From positions 70,740,682 to 70,804,681 of the forward strand of contig NC_086386.1 in NCBI RefSeq assembly GCF_036588685.1: 64,000 bases of DNA, read 5' to 3'. This document shows positions 11,006-22,025 of this stretch, piece after piece. The DNA is from Mytilus trossulus. Its lineage: Eukaryota > Mollusca > Bivalvia > Mytilida > Mytilidae. The notes beneath the pieces are model-generated. The model was not told the DNA's origin. It worked only from the letters and a program-made list of their open reading frames with translations, and did not search any database. A program made the position numbers and the translations under genes. Numbering within the stretch: position 1 is the stretch's first letter; each line of letters starts with the position of its first letter.

Positions 11006-12100
11006 TTATTGTGTCTGAGTAAAACTGATACACAAATAATTCCATGTTAGAAGTAAAATAACAAAAATACTGTACTCCAAGGAAAATTTCAAACGGAGAG
11101 TCACTAATCAAATGGCCAAATCAAAAGCTCAAACACATCAAATGAATGGATTAAAACTGTCATATTCCTGACTTGGTACAGACATTTTATTTATATCTGA
11201 TCAACGCAAATGTAACATGTAAGCTGACTAAACATCGATATAAATTAGTTTAGCTGAATAGAAAATTTTATCAAGAATATTGCCATAATTGTTTGTTACT
11301 TTATCACGTTCACTTCACAACTCGATAATCATATAGTATTTTATAGTTTTGTTCAAAGCTCCAGGAAATTTTGGATCCATGCTTATAGTTCACTGAATAT
11401 TAGAATCAATTGGACAATCAAATAATAGAATTATGTCATATGCTTATAGATTAGAAATTACTAAATTGTAAAGTTTTTATTTATTCATAAGTGGTGAATC
11501 AAAGTGCCGCAATTTGTGCTGTGTACATAATTTTTTTTATTAAGATCTTTTAATATATCATCAAAAAAATTTTAAATCTTTATCTAATTCACCTAAACTA
11601 ACTAATTTTATTTTTAGATTATATTTATCATGTCGTAAATATAAAGATATCTGCTTTTTCGATTAAGTATTTAAAATTTTAATGCTCATTTAATAAGTGG
11701 AGTGCTCCGATAACCCGGAGGTATATACCAGAACAGAACATATACTAACGTTTGATTACTTTGATCAACAGAAAACATTACGATCGAGGGAGATACAATA
11801 TAGGCAACAGTAAACACGGTAGACATGTTATCTGATGTTCACATTGCGTTGTCAGTTTGTTTTCGACTTGTGAGTAGTATGTCCTTTTGGTAATTTTTGT
11901 CTCTCTTTAACGTCATTTGGTTTCTGATGAGGAGTTTAGGTTTCGGCAATCATACCATCTCTAAAAGCAATAGAAGAGGATGAACTCAAAATGAGACGAG
12001 ACCGGAAACGTCGACAGCAAAAGCGTTTTATGATATACATTTATCACCCGCCATGCGAATCCATTCATTAAAAAGTAACGGGAATGGGACCATATCGCTT
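11006..12100. other. Intergenic, repeat-like, no gene seen
   Basis: AT-rich. Around 11850-11950 it has sequence resembling the end of repeat family A (GCGTTGTCAGTTTGTTTTCGAC, also near 28313). I recognise no exon. Confidence 0.4.
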
Positions 12101-12101
12101 A

Positions 12102-12230
12102 TACTGTGGATTCATCATTATTCGTTGGATACCAATTCCTGTGGATACAGACTTTGGCAAAACCACGAAATCAAATATCCACGAAAATGCAAGTATTGTT
12201 CAATCCACAAAAATAAATGAATCCACAGTA
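12102..12230. repeat. Short inverted-repeat element, TACTGTGGATTCAT family (copy 1)
   Basis: It begins TACTGTGGATTCAT and ends ATGAATCCACAGTA, so the ends are inverted repeats. The inner part has CACGAAATCAAATATCCACG. Related copies are at about 24044-24206, 34135-34346 and 54265-54487. This looks like a non-autonomous MITE family. Confidence 0.7.
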
Positions 12231-12492
12231 TTACAGATTAGATGAAGTTTCTGCTATAAATATAATTCTAAGACTGCAAAAGCATGACGCAAGTAAGGTC
12301 AGACGCAGAAATACCGTATCTATAGGTCAACCAATTTGTGATGGTTACTGTTAAACTTGGGAATGTGATAATGGAAAAGCTTACATCATCAAAGAATTGA
12401 GTTAATAAAGTATGCAACATAATATCTTATTTAAATGCACTTATTTGTTACAATGAAAGAGAAAAGTCTATTTAAAGTCTCATTGCAATTAG

Positions 12493-12607
12493 TAATCAAG
12501 GGTATCAGGATTATAATTTAATACGCCAGACGCGGTTTTCGTCTACATACGACTCATCAGTGACGCTTGGATAAAAAAAAATATAAACCCAAAGAAGTAC
12601 AAAGTTA
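12493..12607 (+). repeat. Dispersed repeat family B (copy 2)
   Basis: GGTATCAGGATTATAATTTA, ACGCCAGACGCGG, GACTCATCAGTGACGCTTGG, then AAAGAAGTACAAAGTTA. It differs from copies 1 and 3 by small changes only. Confidence 0.75.
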
Positions 12608-15593
12608 GTCAATGCAAATATCTACGCTAACTTCAAATGTCATACTGATCTTCTTGTTGTAAACCTTTGAATATTCTTGATCGTTACTTAGTTATACTGA
12701 ATTAATCATCCATTTCAAGTTATCCATATCTTATTTACAGAAAAGTAAATTTATGCAATTTGTAAGTAGACTTAACCCTAATCGAAATAAAAATTGGAGA
12801 CAAGAAAGTCGTATCTGGCAATGTTACATCAATAGTAAGTCCGTAATCGATTGATAAAGACGATCTAGTAGTAGTCTTACGGCCGTTTGTATTAACTGTG
12901 TAAGTGAAGATAATATATTTGGTTCGCTTGTTTGCTTGCTGAACCGTGATGTCATTATTATGTTAGGTATACTACCCCCTTTCGAGGTAGCCTAATTCTA
13001 CAGACAGAAATATTGATTATCTGTCGGACTAGTCTACTCTTAAAGGAGGATAGTTTACCTAACCAAATAATGACTTTCTGGTTCATCTAACAAATTTATT
13101 ACCTTCTCCTCCACACTCAATGCAATCGGCTGTAATGCTTTTGTTTTTCATGGTTTTTCATTGATCTTCATAATGAATAGTTTCTAAAGGACTATGTGTA
13201 ATTTTATTGTTTTTCATGTTTCTTAAATTTGTTGATATTTTTTTTTTAATCTATATAATTTTTTGCAATGGTATGGTCTATTTTTCTTTACTTGATTTGT
13301 CTTTGTTACCATCTAACTGTTGTTTATATATATATAAACGAGTCTAAATTGAAAACTACGTTCAAACCTATGATTGCGTTGGATAAAAACCGCAATTTTT
13401 ATACGTGTGCATGTAAAACAAATTTCGTTGTGGAAGGGTCTAAAAACAGCACAAACAACATTTTCCAAAAGATCAAAAAAGTGAAAAAGTATATTTAAAC
13501 AAAACGCATTTGACTAACAGGTCGAACAACTGATGTTCTTTAACCCTGCTGACTGCCATTGGCGATTGTCAAATAAAATTGATCACAAGATGTAAAAAAA
13601 TGGATCTTAATATAAATTTATTACTAAACTGATTTTTTTTTAACTTGTGGCCACGATGTTATGCCACAAACATACGGTGTCAATATTTTTTTAGCACACC
13701 AGACAATAAATGTCTCTTCCGTGATATATTCAATCTTAATTAGATTTTGTTTTTAAAGCTAGCGATCCAAATAAAACGTTTTCTATATGGTTACACGGAA
13801 ACATAATAAGAGTAATGTGAACCTTCACGTGTAGCTAGTTTCGAACAATAATGTGTAGAGCTCCTTCTGATTTTATATGTTTCTAAAAACAAATAATTGA
13901 TTGGTGTAAGTCAGTTTCAAATAACTAGTATTAATTCCTGTAACGTAATTGTGTTATTATAGCGGTATCTTAAACATTGCCATATAAGAGAAATCCACCA
14001 TTTGTTCTTAAAATGTCCTGCACCAAGTCAAGAACATGGCAGTTGTTATGACATAGTCCGTTTGAATGTAAGTAGGTGTTTGTTTTTGTAGCAGTTCAGT
14101 GTTTCTGCTCTGTTTTGCTTTCTCTTATAGTTAACGTGTTTCCCTCAGTTTTGGCTTGTGGTCCGGATTTCTTTCAGTTAAATCGATTTATTATTATTGA
14201 ATAGCAGTAAACTACTATTACTTTTATATTAACTGAATAAATGCCTATAGTAAGCGGTTGTCGAAACAGGAATTATACAAGAATCGTCTTGAGAAAACTA
14301 GCAACAAACGTTCACTAAGATCACTTATTTCATTTTGTCAATATTTTTTCTTTTAAAAAATGCCCTGTACCAAGTCAGGAATATGACCATTGTTATATTA
14401 TAGTTCGTTTCAGTGTGTGTTACATTTTAACGTTGTGTTTCTGTTGTGTCGTGTGTTTCCTCTTATATTTGAGTGTGAATTCGCATTGCTATAAGACGTG
14501 TCACGGTACTTTTTTATCCCAAATTCATGTATTTAGTTTTGATGTTATATTTGTTATTTTCATCGGATTTTTTCTAATGCTTAGTTCGTTTCTGTTTGTG
14601 TTACATTTTAATGTTGTGACGTTGTTCTCCTGTTATATTTAATGCGTTTCCCTCAGTTTTAGTTTGTAACCCGGATTTTTTTTTCTATCAATTTATGAGT
14701 TTCGAACAGCGGTATACTACTGTTGCCTTTATTAACAAAGATATCTGAAGCCAGTTGTATGTCCGATATCAGTTCAAATTTCAGAAAATGCAAAAACAAA
14801 CAAGGTACTGTTTAAACTCTAAGAGTCGAAGAGTCTAAAAGTCTTAGTAAGTACATCAAACATAACGACATTTATTTATACCATTACTTGGAAGAATAAA
14901 AAGCTTAACCTAGATACTTTTGTTGACAAATTTAAATATAGATGGAATTTAAAGATGTACAGCAATTGCTATCTGATCAATTGACATAATTCTATGAGCC
15001 CTGTAATTAAGACTCCAGGACTTTTGAACGGAGACATGTTTATACGAAATAAGTGCCTATGCATTTCAAGTACAGACATGGACATAAATGGGTCAACACA
15101 GTAAACAGTTGTAGAAGTACATTTATCTAGTTATAAAAATGCGCGAGTAAATTCTAAGTATAACTATAAGTGTAGTGCTGCAGCTTAATATAATTAAGTT
15201 ATTGAACAAAGGGCTTTCAATGGTAAAGTTGAGGTCACCTTTTCGAGTTTTATGATATCCATCAGATAGTAAGATAGATAGGTGAATTTTTATTTACTAG
15301 AGAAAATTCAGATTTTGGGAAAAATGCGATTTGGATTTATAAGTCTAAAAACTTTGAACGAAGAAAAATATGCTATAAAATATGGAAGTGACAGTTAAAA
15401 ATGAGAAAATTTAATACGATTGCGAATGAGACAACTCAAATTCAGAGATCATGTGAAAGAAAAAATGATATACAGCAATTAATTACAATATCTACATTAC
15501 AGGCGCCTGACTCTGGATGATGTATATACAGAATATGGCGGGGTTAAAGATTTTTGCTGGAGCCAAATTCTCCCCCTAACATGAGACAGCGGT
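12608..15593. other. Repeat-rich intergenic stretch, no gene seen
   Basis: It contains a small hairpin element (about 12963-13062: GGTATACTACC... and the inverted ...GGATAGTTTACC, related to 59380-59481). It also holds two related blocks at about 14010-14225 and 14345-14735 that share ACCAAGTCA, TTTCCCTCAGTTTT and a GTATACTACTGTTGCC-type end. A block near 13320-13560 resembles interspersed repeat DNA. I see no supported exon. Confidence 0.5.
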
Positions 15594-15950
15594 GTTAAAT
15601 ACAGTACAACATAAGAACAGATTATAAAAATTAGTTGAAATGATGTTAACTCACCAGATCAACACAAACTAGATGTGTCAAAGCGATACGAATGGCCCCG
15701 TCTCAAAAAGTTGAAAAATCTGCAATTTGAATAACACGTGTGGACACAAACATGATGGTAGTCTCACATATCAAAAATCAGCTCAAAATCTGGAGGCGTA
15801 TAGAAAAAAAGTCTGTATAACTGTGATTTTCAACAATTTATCAAAGTACAAAGCCCATAATTTCGTCAAAAATTAGCGGAGCGGAACAAAATTTAATCTT
15901 GATCTGTAACTCATCATGGTTCACTCACATACCAAAAATCAGCCCAATAT
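15594..15950. repeat. Left copy of a 357-bp direct repeat flanking the LINE
   Basis: By eye this is identical over its whole length to 21669-22025. The two copies abut the two ends of the retrotransposon exactly, which is the pattern of a target-site duplication. The sequence duplicated is itself part of a dispersed, internally repetitive family (AGATGTGTCAAAGCGA, CATACCAAAAATCAGCCCAA units) also present at 42215-42478 and 42628-42710. Confidence 0.85.
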
Positions 15951-16100
15951 ATATAACTTTATTTCCTCTATTATAGAGATTTGGTGTACATGAAATATAT
16001 AAATTACAAAATTACAAAAAACAAAGAATTAAAGTCACTGTTTAAAGTTAATATGAGAAAAAATGAGCACTGTTTATAATATCGATAACGGACACATCTT

Positions 16101-19100
16101 CTATCGATTGTAGAAATCTCTGCAGATTTTTTCAACGTGACGAACACAAGTCTTAGAGAAAAAAGTTAATTCATCGTTTTCTAATTCATATGACGTATTG
16201 CAAGAGAGAATTGTTGTTGTGAATTCTTGTGCCGAAAGACTGTCCATAAAAACACTGAACTGAATGGGATTAATGTTAATAATGTCTTGCCATAAATCAT
16301 CTCTTTTGTCTTGAATAAAATCACAGGATACTAGTAAGTGTTCAACGATATTCAGGAAGAACTTTCCACATTTGTCGCAAAGTAAATGTCCATCTTCATA
16401 ACGTACTATAGAACATAAGTCAATAACATACTTGGCGGAGGCACGAAGTTCGGGAAACTGTTTCGCAATTGTCCATGCTTTATGCGGTTTGATTGCAGAA
16501 TGAATACGTCTAAACATATAAAAGTCATTATCGCATGAAATTCGGTAAGACCACCATGTTTCTTCACTTGCGTTTATATTCTGATTTACAATAACTGACC
16601 AAAGTTTTTTTGATGGGAAAGAACCAGTATTTGCAAAATTGACAATATAATCTGTAATGTTATATTTTTCGGCTGCTTTATAGATGTCAGGTATAAAACC
16701 AAGTTGTTCTGGAACACATTTATGTTTGAATTCCATAAGTCTGCTTATCATTATTCGTTTTGGTAACGCAGAAGACTTTAACCTACACAGTCTACCAAAA
16801 AATAAAAGTTTACATCTGTTGATAATGCTTTCAACTGAAAACCAACCTAGAAGACTTGTACATTTATCAGAACGGGTTCGTTTTGGAAGTCCTTGAATGA
16901 TTTTACACACAAATCTGTGAGATCTTTCTAACATCGTAATTTCTGTTTGAGTCAAATTGTTCCATAACTCACAACCATATAGAGCTTTGCTGTAACAAAT
17001 TTGAAGTATTATCTTGGAACACGTCAAAGGGTTTAAAATTGATGGATGAATTCCAGAATTTAGAACTGAAAGAGCAGTTGATCGCAACACTCTACAAGCA
17101 TTCAACGTCTGGTCCATTGATCTAAATTTACAGTTCAAAAGAATACCGACATGTTTGGCAGACGTCACGAGTGGTATGATGTCATTATATAAAGTTAGAT
17201 TGCTTGAAACATTCTTGTTCTTCTTTGAATAATGTAAGACGTTGCTTTTGGTCGGAGAGAACTTGAATGCCCACTTCTCGCTATATGTCTGACACATGTT
17301 AATAAGGTGTTGCATTCCTTTTTCTGTTGTTGAGAGTAACGCAATGTCGTCGGCTTGAACAGAGCTGCTTACACTGATATCTAGAAGAACGCATCCCAAT
17401 TTAGAATCTTCAATGTCACACAAAAGATCGTTTATGTATACTAAATATAACAGAGCTGATAAGACGCCACCTTGGCGAACGCCTCGTTTTAGTTCAAACC
17501 AACGAGATAGCCTACCATTGAACAGTACAGAACTACGCATCTCACTGTACATTTCATCTATGAGCAGCCATAAATCACCGGTAACTCCATATTTATGCAG
17601 TTTACATAACAATGCATCATGCCATACAGTGTCGAAAGCTTTCGTGCTATCTAAAAGAACAACTATAACATCGCTGTTACGTTCAATGTAATGACGAATC
17701 GGTTCTTGTAAGTTAAATGAAGCGTGTATACTTGATAATTCCTTTTGGTATGCCATCTGAGATTGATGTGGAAACTTTATGTGCAAGGAGTCGAATCGAG
17801 GATAAAGAGACTTTTCGAATATCTTAGCAATACAACTTGTTAACGATATACCGCGGTACGAATTGGGATCGGTTTTGTTTTTATGTCCACCTTTGAATAA
17901 CGGTATTATTACACTTGTTTTCCAATCTAGAGGAGTATAACGTGTTTGTATTATCAGGTTGAATAGATTGCATAAGTGTTTTTGCAATGTTTTACCACCA
18001 TATTTTATATGCTCATATGAAACGTTGTCTAAACCTGTAGATTTGCTGTTACATAAACATTTACAAATGTTGTAAATTTCTTCAAACTCAAATGGGTTGA
18101 TTGGAACTTTGATTTCCTTCTGCGTTTGTCGTATTTTATTCACCTTAAGTTTTACCAAATTTATGTTTGCTGAGTTTGTTAACTTGCTATCAAACTGAAA
18201 AATGGATTCAAAATGGTCCGCCCATGCTTCGCATATTTCGCTTTCGTTTGTATGAGTTACTCCATTTAAATTTAGTTCACGACAAAAAGTTTTCTGTTTA
18301 CGTCTGCTTTTTAAGACCGACCATACATATCTTTGATCATTGTCGATAGACTCTTCCATTCTGTTGGCAATGTTCATAATATGTTCGTTGTAAGCTTTAT
18401 CCATTTCATTTCTGAAAGTCCGTTTTGCATGTTTGTAATCAGCAAAGAATTGATCGCTTCTATCGTGAACTTTTCCGTTCAGTATCCATAAACTGCGCTT
18501 ATTTAGCATTGTTTTGTGTGATAGATCTACGACTTTCGTCCAATAAGGCTTTATATGTTTCACAAATTGCTTATGTGGGAGTGTTTCCTTGTCAGCTTTT
18601 TGAATAGCAACTATAATAGTCTTATAGTAGAGCTCGATATCTTCTTTGGTCGCTGGTTGTGAAGGCATTTGAACAGACCATAAAAATTGTGAGACTGCAA
18701 ATGAATAGTCGTTAACTGAATTCGTTTCTAACGCTTTGGTCCACGATACTTTGTCAGCCATAACACTTTCGTATAAGTTGTCACTATCAGCATGACATTG
18801 TTCAATTAGTAAAGTACATGCGATAGGCTTGTGATCAGAAACGTTAAAAATGCTTTCGTCTGGGACAAACACATTGTAAATATCTCGTGTATTTTCGTTA
18901 TTTGTGACTATGTGGTCTATCCCTGTTTTAGGACCATCCTCATAAGATTGAAATGTACATACCGGACCTTTGGCAAAGTCCTGAACATGTAATGATATAC
19001 TGTTATTGTCAATAAGGAGACTTTCAAGAAGTTGACTACGACGATCCTGAGTAAACGAATATCGTGGTCCACCAATCTTGCAGTTGAAATCACCAAGAAT

Positions 19101-19553
19101 AAACACCGTCCCATGATTCGAATACGATTTGTATATGTCCATTAAGTATTCAAGTTCATTAACAAATGCTTCGTTGGGTTGTGTAATTGCTGGTAAGTAT
19201 ATAGACAGAAAAAATATGCTAGGTAAATTAGGAAGTTTTAGTTCGATACCACATATCCTATTGCTATCAATGACTAATTCTGTGACATACGGAGATAAAG
19301 TTTTAGAGACCATAATCGCAACACCACCACGGGCGCTAAAACTGTATTTTTCAGGGCAGTGTTCATCGGCGCATTTTCCAAATACTAAATAGTTTTGTTT
19401 ATCGATTGAATTAAGGAAGTGGAATTGTGATTTTCTCAGCCAGTGTTCAGATAAACAAATAACATCAATCTTATTATCATTTAAGAATTCTTGTAGATAC
19501 GGTACTGCGGACATAATTCCGCGACAGTTCCAACATGCTATGTTTAAAGACAT
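16101..19553 (-). CDS. LINE ORF2: AP-endonuclease / reverse transcriptase
   Basis: 1150 residues. It is the replication protein of the element: an endonuclease nicks the target and the reverse transcriptase copies the RNA there. Visible parts: an AP-like endonuclease at about 1-255 (start LNIACWNCRG, then LSEHWL, FILGDFNCKIG and SDHKPIACTL); a reverse transcriptase at about 480-780 (LDNVSYEHIKYGG, VIIPLFKGG, NSYRGISLTSC, DSTKAFDTVWHD, RQGGVLSALLYLVYIND, then VQADDIALL near residue 734); and a C-terminal CxxC...HxxxxC motif (CDKCGKFFLNIVEHLLVSC) near residue 1060. The catalytic box is QADD where most LINEs have F/YADD; both Asp are kept. The ATG follows the ORF1 stop directly and in the same frame (TAAATG). 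There are no internal stops. Confidence 0.92.
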   Translation of the reverse strand: MSLNIACWNCRGIMSAVPYLQEFLNDNKIDVICLSEHWLRKSQFHFLNSIDKQNYLVFGKCADEHCPEKYSFSARGGVAIMVSKTLSPYVTELVIDSNRICGIELKLPNLPSIFFLSIYLPAITQPNEAFVNELEYLMDIYKSYSNHGTVFILGDFNCKIGGPRYSFTQDRRSQLLESLLIDNNSISLHVQDFAKGPVCTFQSYEDGPKTGIDHIVTNNENTRDIYNVFVPDESIFNVSDHKPIACTLLIEQCHADSDNLYESVMADKVSWTKALETNSVNDYSFAVSQFLWSVQMPSQPATKEDIELYYKTIIVAIQKADKETLPHKQFVKHIKPYWTKVVDLSHKTMLNKRSLWILNGKVHDRSDQFFADYKHAKRTFRNEMDKAYNEHIMNIANRMEESIDNDQRYVWSVLKSRRKQKTFCRELNLNGVTHTNESEICEAWADHFESIFQFDSKLTNSANINLVKLKVNKIRQTQKEIKVPINPFEFEEIYNICKCLCNSKSTGLDNVSYEHIKYGGKTLQKHLCNLFNLIIQTRYTPLDWKTSVIIPLFKGGHKNKTDPNSYRGISLTSCIAKIFEKSLYPRFDSLHIKFPHQSQMAYQKELSSIHASFNLQEPIRHYIERNSDVIVVLLDSTKAFDTVWHDALLCKLHKYGVTGDLWLLIDEMYSEMRSSVLFNGRLSRWFELKRGVRQGGVLSALLYLVYINDLLCDIEDSKLGCVLLDISVSSSVQADDIALLSTTEKGMQHLINMCQTYSEKWAFKFSPTKSNVLHYSKKNKNVSSNLTLYNDIIPLVTSAKHVGILLNCKFRSMDQTLNACRVLRSTALSVLNSGIHPSILNPLTCSKIILQICYSKALYGCELWNNLTQTEITMLERSHRFVCKIIQGLPKRTRSDKCTSLLGWFSVESIINRCKLLFFGRLCRLKSSALPKRIMISRLMEFKHKCVPEQLGFIPDIYKAAEKYNITDYIVNFANTGSFPSKKLWSVIVNQNINASEETWWSYRISCDNDFYMFRRIHSAIKPHKAWTIAKQFPELRASAKYVIDLCSIVRYEDGHLLCDKCGKFFLNIVEHLLVSCDFIQDKRDDLWQDIININPIQFSVFMDSLSAQEFTTTILSCNTSYELENDELTFFSKTCVRHVEKICRDFYNR

Positions 19554-21419
19554 TTATGGATGTTCGGTCTTTGAAGATAGAAAAACTGACCATGGAAGCC
19601 ATTCTTTTAGAAAAATGCCTTCAGGCCAAAAAGAAGGATCCCGTATTAAGCTTTCACATTGAGCATCGATATTAAGTTGCGCAGAAGCTGTTCGTCGGTT
19701 TTGTTTATCAAAATATCTTAAATGTGTTACATTAACACCTCTTGCAGCGAGATATTCACGCATAGATTCTTCACATGAATTGTGTTTGTCGATACCACCT
19801 ACGTAGAATCTGGATACACGGAGTCTTGTTTTTTTAACAAATCCACGAAAATTGTCAACAGTTGTGGGATTACACATGGAAGTTGGAAAATGCACTTGTA
19901 TATTTGTATTTTGTTCATTTCCTGATATATTGTTGTTGGTGTTCTTGATTTTATTTTCTATTGAAGTAGACGGAGCTGGATTAACAACATTACTTTGTAC
20001 ATGTATGTCTTTGACTAAAACGGACAAATTCGAAACATCAGAGGATCTGACGTGTTTTGTGTGTGAGTCAACTAGAGAATTGGAATGTTCATTAATGGTA
20101 TTCCTTTGAATTGGCTTTGTGGACTGACTCAAATCGGATTCAATCACATTGTAATTATCTAATGCTTCAGCTGAAGCTGTAACTTGTTTAGATTTTGATT
20201 TTAGAATGTCTGCGTACGATTTTGTAGACTTGTCAAGGACTTTGACATCTTTCTCGGTGTTTATGATACGTTTTCGCAAATCACTAATTGACCTCGTGTG
20301 AGAACAACAATCAATATTTACTTTTTTGAGTTCATCGTCGAATTCTTTCAGTTTATCACTCATGATGTTTGTTTTTGTTTTTAGACTGACAACGCCTTGC
20401 GCTCGTGTATCACTTAGCTGGTTAATTCTACATGACTCAGATTTCACGCTTGAACGTAGTTCGTTAACGTCTAGTTTTACTGTTTTAAAGTCGTTTTTTA
20501 TTTTGTTTACATCTGTCGTTAACTGTTGAATGCTGTTTTCGTATTCATCAAGTTTGTTTCGGAAAGTTCCTGAACTTTTTTCAATTTCTAATTTATTTGA
20601 TTTGCAGATCATTTCCGCTTCGTGTGTAACGACACTCATGTTGTTAACTGTTTTAGCTAGGTTTTCGTTGTTATCTCGTAAGGATGAAATTTGATTCTGA
20701 AAGTTCCGTAACCGGTCATTGTTTTTCTGGTTAGCATTGACCAGTTGCTTGTTTTCTCGTACTAATACAGAGACGGTTTTATTCAGATATTCGATTTCCT
20801 GAGTGTAGTCGCCTTTCAATGTATTAATTTCTCTTTCTATGCGCACGAGAGTCTCTTTCAGACACAAGTTCTGAGAAAATTCGCTGGAATGTGTACGGTT
20901 ATTTTCATCTGCTGTAGACATTTTTCGGGCACTTTGTGTATGCGAACGAGTATTAAGTGTTAATCTTAAATCTTCCGTATATTCTCCGAGTGATGCTAAA
21001 TAAAGCGCATAGCAATCGCTACCAAGTTTGTTTTCAACTGATTCACCGTTAGGTTTTCTAGGATAAAGACGCTTTTTAAGAGTTGCATTCAGATATGGAA
21101 AGTTATGTTGACATTTTGCAATTTCCAGAAGTGCGTAGCGAATGTCGTCAATTTCACAATGTGCGTGTTGGCATTTATCAATTAATTTAGACACAAAGCT
21201 GTCTTTAGGTAAGGATAAAAGTTCATCTTGGATAAATTTTATTATCGATTTTGTTATGCTTGTATCGTTGCTTATGTTGCTTGTGTTGGAAGGAACATCT
21301 ATTATAATGTTTGTTTGTCTTTGTGACGAAAGAAGATCATCAAAAGGATCAAATTGACTATCTATAAAACTCGAGTGAACAAGTAGATCGCTGGGTCTAA
21401 GTTCCGTTAGATTATTCAT
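19554..21419 (-). CDS. LINE ORF1: coiled-coil protein
   Basis: 621 residues, presumed RNA-binding or RNP-forming partner of ORF2. About 50-150 is a Cys-containing N-terminal region (KCQHAHCEIDDIRYALLEIA and LGSDCYALYLASLGEYTEDL). About 185-420 is a long heptad-like coiled coil (LVRIEREINTLKGD, LNKTVSVLVRENKQLVN, LRDNNENLAKTVNN). A Ser/Thr/Asn-rich linker follows. The last 100 residues form a compact domain starting RVSRFYVGGIDKHN and ending LKEWLPWSVFL, which may be RRM-like (inference). I see no CCHC zinc knuckle of the Gag type. The stop TAA is directly followed in frame by the ORF2 ATG. Confidence 0.85.
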   Translation of the reverse strand: MNNLTELRPSDLLVHSSFIDSQFDPFDDLLSSQRQTNIIIDVPSNTSNISNDTSITKSIIKFIQDELLSLPKDSFVSKLIDKCQHAHCEIDDIRYALLEIAKCQHNFPYLNATLKKRLYPRKPNGESVENKLGSDCYALYLASLGEYTEDLRLTLNTRSHTQSARKMSTADENNRTHSSEFSQNLCLKETLVRIEREINTLKGDYTQEIEYLNKTVSVLVRENKQLVNANQKNNDRLRNFQNQISSLRDNNENLAKTVNNMSVVTHEAEMICKSNKLEIEKSSGTFRNKLDEYENSIQQLTTDVNKIKNDFKTVKLDVNELRSSVKSESCRINQLSDTRAQGVVSLKTKTNIMSDKLKEFDDELKKVNIDCCSHTRSISDLRKRIINTEKDVKVLDKSTKSYADILKSKSKQVTASAEALDNYNVIESDLSQSTKPIQRNTINEHSNSLVDSHTKHVRSSDVSNLSVLVKDIHVQSNVVNPAPSTSIENKIKNTNNNISGNEQNTNIQVHFPTSMCNPTTVDNFRGFVKKTRLRVSRFYVGGIDKHNSCEESMREYLAARGVNVTHLRYFDKQNRRTASAQLNIDAQCESLIRDPSFWPEGIFLKEWLPWSVFLSSKTEHP

Positions 21420-21668
21420 GATATATTAGATATGTTGTGAATCGCTGAAAACAGTTCACAGTGATCTGATTTTGAAAATCAATACATGTTTATGAAGTAA
21501 TATCTGTTGATGTTTTGAAATTCTTTTTATCAATATGGTGTTGTTGAATGTATGGAATGATCTCACCAAATTCTTGATCTTTGAAGATGTATGAAAACTG
21601 TCCTTTTCTAGAATAATAACAAGAGCACATTAACAACACGTCCTTCACTAAGGGACATAATCCAAGCA

Positions 21669-22025
21669 GTTAAATACAGTACAACATAAGAACAGATTAT
21701 AAAAATTAGTTGAAATGATGTTAACTCACCAGATCAACACAAACTAGATGTGTCAAAGCGATACGAATGGCCCCGTCTCAAAAAGTTGAAAAATCTGCAA
21801 TTTGAATAACACGTGTGGACACAAACATGATGGTAGTCTCACATATCAAAAATCAGCTCAAAATCTGGAGGCGTATAGAAAAAAAGTCTGTATAACTGTG
21901 ATTTTCAACAATTTATCAAAGTACAAAGCCCATAATTTCGTCAAAAATTAGCGGAGCGGAACAAAATTTAATCTTGATCTGTAACTCATCATGGTTCACT
22001 CACATACCAAAAATCAGCCCAATAT
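21669..22025. repeat. Right copy of the 357-bp direct repeat flanking the LINE
   Basis: Identical to 15594-15950. After 22025 the host repeat runs on (CTGAAGG...), whereas the left copy runs straight into the element, so 22025/22026 continues the original target sequence. Confidence 0.85.

Larger units (their letters stand above)
15951..21668 (-). mobile_element. Full-length non-LTR retrotransposon with two intact ORFs
   Basis: The element is 5718 bp on the minus strand. A short 5' region (21668-21420) is followed by ORF1 (21419-19554), ORF2 (19553-16101) and a 3' region of about 150 bp ending AATAAAGTTATAT at 15951, without a long poly-A. Both ORFs are uninterrupted except for the stop that separates them, and the flanking 357-bp repeats are identical, so the insertion looks recent and possibly active. 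The clade is not assigned: the AP-endonuclease, reverse transcriptase and C-terminal Cys/His motif point to the Jockey/I/CR1-like group in the broad sense. Confidence 0.85.

Noticed and set aside
16684-20529. Several plus-strand open frames of 60-92 codons opposite the LINE
   Set aside because: They are antisense shadows of ORF1 and ORF2 without recognisable motifs.
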